Shown in pieces: positions 1-6,515 of a stretch of 9,561 bases of DNA. Each line of letters begins with the position of its first letter. Positions within the stretch are counted from its first letter, which is position 1. The position numbers were made by a program, and so were the translations under genes. A model generated the notes under the pieces. That model worked only from the letters and a program-made list of their open reading frames with translations, was not told the origin of the DNA and did not search any database. Origin of the DNA: Betaproteobacteria bacterium (GTDB lineage: Bacteria > Pseudomonadota > Gammaproteobacteria > Burkholderiales > Rhodocyclaceae); contig BNUC01000137.1 of the NCBI GenBank assembly GCA_025997075.1, forward strand, positions 1 to 9,561, read 5' to 3'.

Positions 1-2
1 GG

Positions 3-22
3 ATTCCCGCCTTCGCGGGAAT
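3..22. repeat. Short dispersed inverted repeat, copy 1
   Basis: ATTCCCGC (3-10) and GCGGGAAT (15-22) are perfect 8-bp arms around a CTTC loop, followed by GACGG. GC-rich palindromes of this form are common between genes in proteobacterial genomes. The first 14 bases of this hairpin recur, without the closing arm, near 3634-3648, which supports a repeat family. No T-tract follows on either strand, so it is not an obvious terminator. Confidence 0.65.
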
Positions 23-146
23 GACGGGGTTAAAAATAGCGCATAGGGCAAGATATGCGCCCTATCAGCCGAACGTAAGTCCCAAAAAACCAGCGACATC
101 TGTTCTGCCTTGCCCTGCAACACTTTCCTTTATTCTCGCTGTTTTT

Positions 147-177
147 ATTCCGGACAGCAGTGGGCTTGCGCCGGAAT
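147..177. repeat. Short dispersed inverted repeat, diverged copy
   Basis: ATTCCGG (147-153) and CCGGAAT (171-177) form 7-bp arms around a 17-nt centre. The arm ends and the following GAATGA resemble the repeat at 3-22, so this may be a diverged or related member of the same class. The stretch from 23 to 146 shows no gene or other feature that I can support. Confidence 0.5.
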
Positions 178-192
178 GAAGTGGTTGAAATT

Positions 193-223
193 AAAAAAAG
201 CCGCCTGATCACTCAGGCGGCTT
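193..223 (-). terminator. Rho-independent terminator of rpoH
   Basis: Read on the minus strand, an 11-bp perfect stem (AAGCCGCCTGA paired with TCAGGCGGCTT, forward positions 198-208 and 213-223) with a 4-nt loop runs into a run of seven T (complement of the A-run at 193-199). It lies about 22 bp beyond the rpoH stop codon and is oriented to end that transcript. Confidence 0.9.
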
Positions 224-245
224 GCTAATTGGGGCTTGCTTCGAG

Positions 246-1106
246 TCAACTTGCTGCATTCAGCAAAGGCAGAAGCTGGGTTTTCATTTTCTGCATTGCT
301 TTTACTTCAATCTGGCGGATGCGCTCGGCGGATACGCCGAATTCGGCGGCCAGGTCGTGCAGGGTCGCCGGAGCATCGCTCAGCCAGCGCGCTTCGACAA
401 TGCGGCGGCTGCGTTCATCCAGACCCGTCAGGGCGGCGCGCAATCCTTCGTTGTGCAGATAATCGCGGTCCCGCGCCTCGAGTACGCGCGTCGGTTCGCT
501 GCGATTGTCTTCAAGATAGGCGATCGGCGCAAAACCTTCCTCGTCTTCGCTGTCCGCTTCGAGCGCGATGTCGTGGCCGGACAGGCGGGTTTCCATTTCG
601 ACGACATCTTCCGGTTTCACGTTCAACTGCTGCGCCACATCGTCGACCTGCGTGGGCGTCAGGGCTTCGCTACCCGGTTTCATGCTGCGCAGGTTGAAGA
701 ACAGTTTGCGCTGCGCCTTGGTCGTCGCCAGCTTGACCAGGCGCCAGTTACGCAGCACGTATTCGTGAATTTCCGCCTTGATCCAGTGGATGGCGAAGGA
801 GACGAGCCGCACGCCCTGTTGCGGATCGAAGCGCTTGACTGCCTTCATCAGACCGATGTTGCCTTCCTGAATCAGGTCGGCATGCGGCAGGCCATATCCG
901 AGATAACCGCGGGCGATGGAAATGACCAGGCGCAGGTGGGAGAGAACAAGTTGGCGCGCCGCTTCCAGATTTTCTTCGTCCCGAAAGCGGGTCGCCAGAC
1001 GAAATTCCTCCTCCTCGGTAAGGATCGGAAAGCGTTTCGCGGCGGCAATATAGGCATCGATATTGCCTAGCGCCGAGATTGTCGGGAAAGCCAGAGCTTG
1101 CGTCAT
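246..1106 (-). CDS. rpoH: RNA polymerase heat-shock sigma factor RpoH (sigma-32)
   Basis: Alternative sigma factor that directs RNA polymerase to heat-shock promoters (chaperones, proteases). The protein has 286 residues, close to the 284 of E. coli RpoH. Sigma-70 region 2 covers about residues 50-125 (LVLSHLRLVISIARGY, DLIQEGNIGLMKAVKRFDP, SFAIHWIKAEI). The RpoH box QRKLFFNLR at 132-140 is diagnostic of this subfamily and separates it from RpoD and RpoS. Region 4 with its helix-turn-helix lies near 247-278 (LHDLAAEFGVSAERIRQIE). The ATG at 1106 is preceded by AAGGAGGT (1117-1124) at good spacing. The gene is divergent from groES. A perfect CIRCE operator lies 38 bp upstream of the start codon, suggesting HrcA repression. 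I see no defect in the protein. Confidence 0.97.
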   Translation of the reverse strand: MTQALAFPTISALGNIDAYIAAAKRFPILTEEEEFRLATRFRDEENLEAARQLVLSHLRLVISIARGYLGYGLPHADLIQEGNIGLMKAVKRFDPQQGVRLVSFAIHWIKAEIHEYVLRNWRLVKLATTKAQRKLFFNLRSMKPGSEALTPTQVDDVAQQLNVKPEDVVEMETRLSGHDIALEADSEDEEGFAPIAYLEDNRSEPTRVLEARDRDYLHNEGLRAALTGLDERSRRIVEARWLSDAPATLHDLAAEFGVSAERIRQIEVKAMQKMKTQLLPLLNAAS

Positions 1107-1141
1107 GTGGGTCTTAACCTCCTTGTGAGAGAATTTGCGTT

Positions 1142-1171
1142 ATTTTAGCACTCACGCTGTGAGAGTGCTAA
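1142..1171 (-). promoter_or_regulatory. Possible sigma-70-type promoter for rpoH
   Basis: On the minus strand, TTAGCA (forward 1166-1171) and TAAAAT (forward 1142-1147) are separated by 18 bp, matching the -35 and -10 consensus at 4 of 6 and 5 of 6 positions. The CIRCE palindrome occupies the same DNA, so HrcA bound there would exclude polymerase. This would give a 5' leader of about 30 nt including the Shine-Dalgarno site. The match is moderate and the call is an inference. Confidence 0.35.
1145..1171. promoter_or_regulatory. CIRCE operator (HrcA site), rpoH-proximal
   Basis: Perfect CIRCE consensus TTAGCACTC-N9-GAGTGCTAA: arms 1145-1153 and 1163-1171 with a 9-nt spacer. CIRCE is the binding site of the heat-shock repressor HrcA. 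It lies 38 bp before the rpoH start codon and 175 bp before groES, so rpoH is the more likely target. Confidence 0.93.
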
Positions 1172-1209
1172 TCAAAGGAAAAGTTTCTTGTTTTTTTATC
1201 GTCCCTGCT

Positions 1210-1239
1210 CTTGAAAATCCGGGGCAAGACCCTTATTAT
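1210..1239 (+). promoter_or_regulatory. Overlapping sigma-32 and sigma-70 promoter of groESL
   Basis: CTTGAAA (1210-1216) matches the sigma-32 -35 box. After a 14-nt gap from CTTGAA, CCCTTATT (1230-1237) resembles the sigma-32 -10 box CCCCATnT. The same DNA reads TTGAAA (1211-1216), 17 bp, TATTAT (1234-1239), a good sigma-70 promoter. Initiation near 1243-1247 would fall inside the second CIRCE, the usual arrangement for HrcA repression. This suggests basal plus heat-inducible transcription of groESL. Confidence 0.65.
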
Positions 1240-1269
1240 TAGCACTCGACTTCAGTGAGTGCTAATAAT
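1235..1269. promoter_or_regulatory. CIRCE operator (HrcA site), groES-proximal
   Basis: Perfect CIRCE TTAGCACTC-N9-GAGTGCTAA at 1239-1265; the symmetry continues outward to 13-bp arms (1235-1247 and 1257-1269). It covers the predicted groESL start site and would lie in the mRNA leader. Its centre is 94 bp from the centre of the other CIRCE, about nine helical turns. Confidence 0.95.
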
Positions 1270-1346
1270 TCGGCGGGCCGCTAAGCGGGTCGTCAGACGG
1301 ATTATTGGCGGTTTGTTAAAAAATGCTTTAACCAAGGAGAAAGTGC

Positions 1347-1637
1347 ATGAAAATCCGTCCATTACATGATCGCGTAATCGTCAAGCGTCTCGAAGAAGAG
1401 CGCAAGACGGCTTCTGGAATCGTTATCCCCGACAATGCCGCGGAAAAGCCCGATCAAGGGCAGGTTCTCGCGGTCGGCCCCGGCAAGCGCGATGAAAACG
1501 GCAAGCATATCGCGGTAGACCTCAAGGTCGGCGACCGGATTCTGTTCGGCAAGTACGCCGGCCAGACCGTCAAGGTTGACGGCGAGGAACTGCTGGTCAT
1601 GCGCGAAGAAGACATCATGGGCGTTGTCGAAGCCTGA
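1347..1637 (+). CDS. groES: Co-chaperonin GroES (Hsp10)
   Basis: Heptameric lid of the GroEL folding chamber in the cytoplasm; it binds the ATP-loaded GroEL ring and encloses the substrate. It has 96 residues, the normal length. It starts [14 protein letters not shown]. The mobile loop at about 17-32 contains the GroEL-binding tripeptide IVI at 25-27. The C-terminal half has the usual [12 protein letters not shown] and EDIMGVVEA. The ATG is preceded by AAGGAGA (1334-1340). It is the first gene of the groES-groEL operon, 80 bp ahead of groEL, under the CIRCE and sigma-32-like signals upstream. Nothing unusual is visible. Confidence 0.98.
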   Translation: MKIRPLHDRVIVKRLEEERKTASGIVIPDNAAEKPDQGQVLAVGPGKRDENGKHIAVDLKVGDRILFGKYAGQTVKVDGEELLVMREEDIMGVVEA

Positions 1638-1684
1638 GCGTACACCGCCAGCCTCTCCCAAGTGTCTTAAGTTATTTCTTTTAA

Positions 1685-3370
<1,686 letters not shown>

Positions 3371-3420
3371 TGCCATCGGCGGGCTAGACTCTCGCCGGTC
3401 TCCGGCTTATACGCTTGTAC

Positions 3421-3456
3421 GAAAAACCCCACATAGGATTCCATGTGGGGTTTTTC
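3421..3456 (+). terminator. Rho-independent terminator of groESL
   Basis: A 14-bp perfect stem (GAAAAACCCCACAT at 3421-3434 paired with ATGTGGGGTTTTTC at 3443-3456) with an 8-nt loop and a T-run on the 3' arm. It begins 50 bp after the groEL stop. The A-run on the 5' arm means it could also act on the minus strand. Confidence 0.92.
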
Positions 3457-3479
3457 TATTTTCGCCCTGTTTTTGCGCC

Positions 3480-3640
3480 TCATTTTGCAGGGATCGTCAG
3501 CGCTTCAAAATCCAGTTCTTTCCAATCCAGGCGCCGAAAGTACGCTTCTGGATAAAGCACCGAAAACATTCGGCATAACGAGACGGGCTCGCGAAGCAGA
3601 CCGTTGAGCAGGTGGCTTGCAAGCGCGTTCGGTTTCCCGC
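3480..3640 (-). other. Possible coding remnant, minus strand, unrecognised
   Basis: A minus-strand frame ends at a stop at 3480. Its last 45 or so codons read like a protein tail (LLNGLLREP, YPEAYFRRLDWKEL, DFEALTIPAK) with balanced composition. Further upstream the same frame runs through the palindromic repeats at 3634-3742 and loses protein character. I see no start codon with a ribosome binding site in the plausible part. It may be the 3' end of a gene cut by repeats, or chance. I do not recognise a family. Confidence 0.18.
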
Positions 3641-3686
3641 CTTCGCGGCCCCCTGAGAGCGCGGGCGTCCCGCCCGCGCTCTCAGG
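3634..3686. repeat. Truncated dispersed repeat joined to a 16-bp perfect palindrome
   Basis: TTCCCGCCTTCGCGG (3634-3648) is the left two-thirds of the repeat at 3-22, without its closing arm. Three bases later come 16-bp perfect arms CCTGAGAGCGCGGGCG (3652-3667) and its complement (3671-3686) around TCC. No T-run follows. This looks like a REP-type or other dispersed palindrome rather than a terminator. Confidence 0.7.
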
Positions 3687-3710
3687 AACCCCAAACCCGC
3701 CGTTCGGTTT

Positions 3711-3889
3711 TGATCCCTGATCCCTGACATCCGATCCCTGAACAGCAAAAACATTTGATTTTTTGTGCCAAGGCATGGAATATTCAGGACTTTGATTCTT
3801 CCATCGTGTCGCGCGAGAATCACATGTTTTTCAGTCCTTCGCCCGTTTCAGGGATCAGATGTCAGGTGAATTCAGGGATCAGGTATCAA
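3711..3889. repeat. Nested imperfect inverted repeat of about 180 bp
   Basis: The left end (3711-3742) contains three overlapping copies of a GATCCCTGA-type unit. The right end carries the same unit inverted twice (TTCAGGGATCA at 3847-3857 and 3871-3881). Both arms share the longer order CCTGACAT-C-GATCCCTGAA. Inside, AAAAACATTTGATT (from 3747) pairs with AATCACATGTTTTT (3819-3832) with few mismatches. At the centre ATGGAA (3775-3780) and TTCCAT (3799-3804) form another stem. This could be a fold-back (MITE-like) element or a structured RNA. No coding sequence is convincing here. Confidence 0.6.
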
Positions 3890-4021
3890 CCCCGTGCCGG
3901 CTTGCGGTCACCTGTGGGAAGGCAGGAACTTTCTATTCATGAAGGCAAAATAATCATGCAAAACCCCACAAATCCCCTTGACTTTTCAAAAACCGACGCA
4001 ACAATTTTTGCATGCATGCAT

Positions 4022-4088
4022 AGGTAGGGCGCGTTCTTCGAACGCGCCGGATGTAACGTCCGGCGGTTTCGGAGAAACCGCCCTACCT
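4022..4088. repeat. Cloverleaf-like palindromic repeat inside the pseudogene
   Basis: Outer arms AGGTAGGG (4022-4029) and CCCTACCT (4081-4088) enclose three consecutive hairpins. These are GGCGCGTTC/GAACGCGCC with loop TTC (4028-4048), GGATG/CGTCC with loop TAA and one G-T pair (4049-4061), and GGCGGTTTC/GAAACCGCC with loop GGA (4062-4082). All loops are three bases and the hairpins abut directly, while their outermost pairs compete with the closing stem. This looks like a mobile palindromic repeat. Its removal would put ATG CAT (4016-4021) in frame with the signal peptide. Confidence 0.8.
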
Positions 4089-4790
4089 TTTTTATACCTC
4101 GCCTTACTCGCCATTTTCCCTTTGCCCGCCGTGGCGCAATGGCGTGACCCCGGCGCTTCTCCGGCTCCCGCAGTTCCCACGACCCCGGTCAACAGCACGC
4201 AAATCAACTTTGCCGGACACGAGTGAGTGGTGATTGGTAAAGACACGGGGAAAAACATTTACAGCGCACAACCGTCCAACAGTGTAACCGTGTTGCTGAA
4301 GAGCAATGGTCAGACGGTCTTGAGGCCGGGGGCGCGTTTGGAGGAGGAACTTTGGCGTTCCGCGAGAGCGGCGGCACATGCGCTGATAGATGGGCGGGAA
4401 GCTGTAGCAGACCGAATGATTACGACACCAGCACCCTGCAAGGCAGGATGGTCACCATAGCAAGCGGTTTTGGCAAGAAACTCAACGTCATCAACGAGCG
4501 GACTTTGGGGTCTTCTGACGGCATTAATGGCGCATCCGTCGCAGACCAAAGGCTCTGGGCGCTCTCCCAATCGGAATGGAATGCCATTGGTAGCGATACT
4601 GTTGCCGTGGATGTTAAAAAATACCCTTCTTCGTGGTGGCTGCGCTCGCCGGGCTACTACGATGACACCGCCTTTGCCGGGTCTTCTGGCGGCGGCGGCA
4701 ACGGCCACGACTACGTCGATTTTTCGGCGTTCGTTGTTCGCCCCGCTTTCAATTTGAATCTGGAATCTGTCCTCTTCACATCTGAATCAT

Positions 4791-4836
4791 CCAACACCGC
4801 AGGTGTTGGCAAATCTGCCGCCGCCGCAGGCGGCGG
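4791..4836. repeat. Two adjacent perfect hairpins with GCA loops
   Basis: CCAACACC-GCA-GGTGTTGG (4791-4809) and CCGCCGCC-GCA-GGCGGCGG (4818-4836) are two 8-bp perfect stems with identical loops, 8 bp apart. They lie in the open frame and encode the linker NTAGVGKSAAAAGGG just after the WWLRSPG domain. They may be inserted palindromes or a low-complexity linker. Confidence 0.5.
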
Positions 4837-5756
4837 TTACAAGCCGCTGGCGGAGCCATCGGCGGCGCGAAAATTTACATTTTTGGACAAAACTATTTCC
4901 ACTCCGGAACTCACTCTGACATCCAGCGCGCTGGATTTCGATTATTCCGTCACGCCCGTAACCGGAGCGCCCAGCGTCCCCGGCGGCGAAAAGTACGTTT
5001 CCGGCTTTCTGTACAACGCCAGCGCCAGCTCGGACAATGATTCCTACGCCAAATATGCCGATACCACGGCTTCCCCAAACGGCAGCTTCAACGTCACAAA
5101 CCCAAGCGGTTCTTCTCCTCTTGCCACAGACGACAATTACACCCTGCACATCTTCAGCGAAGAAGCCAACACTTACCTGCACAGCGACTTCGCCAGCCAA
5201 TCAGTAGATTTCACTTTCACCATGAGTAACGGCAATGTCAAAGACCTCACCCTGACCAGCAATTCCGCCTTCGGACTGGATGGCGGCAGCATCGCCCTGG
5301 GCAGCGGCGAAACCTTCGACCAGGCATGGTCACTGGCAAACGGCAGCGCCTTGGACGCCAGCAACGCGACCGCTTTCACCCCTTCCAGCCTGAATGTGCA
5401 TGGGAAAGACAACGCCATCACCGGCGACCTCGACGCGACGGGCAGCGCGCTGAATTTCTACCTGCCCACGGCGAACGGTACGATGCTTAACGTTACCGGA
5501 ACCGCCACGATTACCAACAGCGTCATCGACATCATCGGACAACCCGTTCTGCATCTGGGCGATTACGGCACCCTGATGAATAAAACCACCGGAACGCCCG
5601 CCACCGCTCTCGGCAACAACACTTACCCCGACACCACGAGCGGCGCGACCTACGGCTTCAACCTTGGCATTGATGCCAGCAACCTCACTTTCATCCACAA
5701 CAGCGTCAACGCTGTGCACAAGCGATATATTTGAGTGGGTTTTGCGTGATATTTGC

Positions 5757-5779
5757 GGGATGAGGCGGGATGGGGTGGG
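5757..5779 (+). other. Possible G-quadruplex motif at the prophage boundary
   Basis: Four G-tracts (5757-5759, 5767-5769, 5772-5775, 5777-5779) separated by 7, 2 and 1 bases fit the G3-N1-7 rule. They arise from about three degenerate copies of a GGCGGGATGG-like decamer. The motif lies between the decayed surface gene and the last phage gene; the rest of 5735-5823 holds only a short palindrome (5799-5811). Confidence 0.3.
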
Positions 5780-5823
5780 ATTTAACGGGAACGGTTTTGC
5801 AATTAAATTGCGTGGGGCGCAAC

Positions 5824-6315
5824 TCAATCGATCAGGCTGGAAAGATGGTCCATGACTGTTTCGCTGATCATATTTTCGTCCTCCGAGGAGATACCGAGGA
5901 AAGGGCGTGGGGGGATGGTTATATTGTGCCAATGACCGGCACGCGTGGTGCCAAATTGAAAAACGGCCGCGCCAACTGACCAATCTTCCATGAAGCGGTC
6001 GGTTCCTACATAGAGCGTATCCGCATCAAGCTGGTAATTAATGCTGTTCTTGAGATCGCCAGTATCGACCAGAGGTTTTTTACCCGCGGTGTTCTTGCCG
6101 CGTTTTTGCATAATTTCCAGCGTCACGGGCGAATTCGGCTCCCAGGGGGTTCCGTCTGGAGCGACGCCTGCATCAAAGCGCTGTTTGGTCGACTCGACCA
6201 GTTTTTCGCCGATCGCTTTCAAGACCGGGCTGGGGTCGGCCATGCTCTCGGTGAGTCTCTCCATGGCGGCAAGGACCTTGGCGCTATCGAAGGTAATGAT
6301 GATTCGGTCGGCCAT
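5824..6315 (-). CDS. Phage virion morphogenesis protein (Mu gpG / P2 gpS type)
   Basis: Late structural-assembly protein of Mu-like phages, in the Phage_tail_S / virion morphogenesis family, linked to completing heads and tails. It has 163 residues, the usual size. Visible family features are RFDAGVAPDGTPWEP (46-60), PLVDTGDLKNSI (81-92), AAVFQFGT (116-123) and IPPRPFLGIS (134-143) near the C-terminus. The ATG at 6315 is preceded by AGAGGA (forward 6323-6328) at 7 nt. It follows gpF as in phage Mu, but with a 191-bp gap instead of tight coupling. It is the last phage gene: I see no protease/scaffold or major head gene beyond it, only host-type sequence. Confidence 0.88.
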   Translation of the reverse strand: MADRIIITFDSAKVLAAMERLTESMADPSPVLKAIGEKLVESTKQRFDAGVAPDGTPWEPNSPVTLEIMQKRGKNTAGKKPLVDTGDLKNSINYQLDADTLYVGTDRFMEDWSVGAAVFQFGTTRAGHWHNITIPPRPFLGISSEDENMISETVMDHLSSLID

Positions 6316-6318
6316 GGT

Positions 6319-6504
6319 TCAATCCTCTGCAAGATGTCCTATACTATCAGTAAGGAACTGCGGCAAAATCTCCTGGCAGATGCTGAAGGCGCGCCTGACG
6401 CCTGAAGGTGCCAAGGAATGTCTACTTGGCAGGGGAGCAATCCCCCAGCGACGTGGGTGGAGCCGTCGCGCAGTTCCCGCGGGGGAGATCAGGCGCTCCC
6501 CCAT
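6319..6504 (-). CDS. Possible 61-residue ORF filling the gpF-gpG gap
   Basis: This frame has an ATG two bases after the gpF stop, and its TGA lies 3 bases before the gpG ATG, so it spans the gap exactly as a coupled gene would. A purine-rich stretch in the gpF tail (AAGGAAAG) could serve as a weak ribosome binding site. The product is rich in Arg, Pro and Ser (RRLHPRRWGIAPLPSRHSLA) and I recognise no family. The same DNA forms several strong helices, and that composition is what translated hairpins give. I favour a structured RNA or DNA element over a protein, but cannot exclude a small gene. Confidence 0.22.
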   Translation of the reverse strand: MGERLISPAGTARRLHPRRWGIAPLPSRHSLAPSGVRRAFSICQEILPQFLTDSIGHLAED

Positions 6505-6515
6505 TCTTATTTTCT
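6354..6515 (+). ncRNA. Candidate structured RNA in the gpF-gpG gap
   Basis: GGAACTGCG (6354-6362) pairs perfectly with CGCAGTTCC (6469-6477). Enclosed are AGGCG/CGCCT (6387-6391, 6399-6403), TGCCAAG/CTTGGCA (6409-6415, 6425-6431), GGGGA-GCAA-TCCCC (6432-6445, a GNRA loop) and CGACG/CGTCG (6449-6453, 6464-6468). Several of these helices abut with no unpaired base. After the closing stem, GGGGGAG/CTCCCCC (6481-6487, 6496-6502) is followed by T-rich DNA, a possible terminator. TATACT (6340-6345) could be a -10 box, with a poor -35. The GNRA loop and T-rich tail favour the plus strand, antisense to the phage operon; the same helices could form in the operon mRNA. The class is not recognised. Confidence 0.4.

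Larger units (their letters stand above)
3956..5734 (+). pseudogene. Decayed secreted surface protein with WWLRSPG (DUF6273-like) domain
   Basis: Remnant of a large exported protein. A hydrophobic signal segment (FLYLALLAIFPLPAVAQW, 4089-4142) is followed by a Pro/Ala linker and INFAGHE, then TGA (4224-4226) where I expect Trp (GHEWVVIG in the family as I recall it), then VVIGKDTGKN. The frame shifts at the run of five G at 4328-4332; one more G would join NGQTVLRPG to GAFGGGTLAFRESG. From 4352 to 5734 a 460-codon frame is open, with SEWNAIGSD, SSWWLRSPGYYDD and VRPAFNLNLESVLFTS, then a Ser/Thr/Asn/Gly-rich region like an adhesin or autotransporter passenger. A 67-bp repeat (4022-4088) splits the signal region from a start at 3956 or 4016. 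The 3' end stops without a barrel or anchor, so it is probably truncated. Such proteins are frequent in Synergistetes and Firmicutes, which hints at transfer. The function is unknown. Confidence 0.7.

Noticed and set aside
222..1070. 282-codon open frame antisense to rpoH
   Set aside because: RpoH on the minus strand has full family motifs, a ribosome binding site and a terminator; this frame has none.
1145..1269. The paired palindromes as a short CRISPR or transposon end pair
   Set aside because: Both match the CIRCE operator exactly and sit at promoter positions of heat-shock genes.
3978..4010. TTGACT (3978-3983) as the -35 box of a promoter for the surface gene
   Set aside because: No acceptable -10 box lies at 16-18 bp, and the position is downstream of the likely start codon at 3956.
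3755..4027. 90-codon plus-strand frame as an independent gene
   Set aside because: Its first two-thirds translate the inverted repeat; only the part from ATG 3956 makes sense, as the cut N-terminus of the pseudogene.
4224..4226. TGA read as Trp (alternative code) or selenocysteine
   Set aside because: rpoH, groES, the portal gene and gpG all end in TGA, Trp is TGG throughout, and no selenocysteine element is evident; a second lesion nearby fits decay.
5330..5983. 217-codon minus-strand frame across the surface gene and the boundary
   Set aside because: It is antisense to the WWLRSPG-type gene, extends into the gpG 3' end, and shows no recognisable protein features or ribosome binding site.
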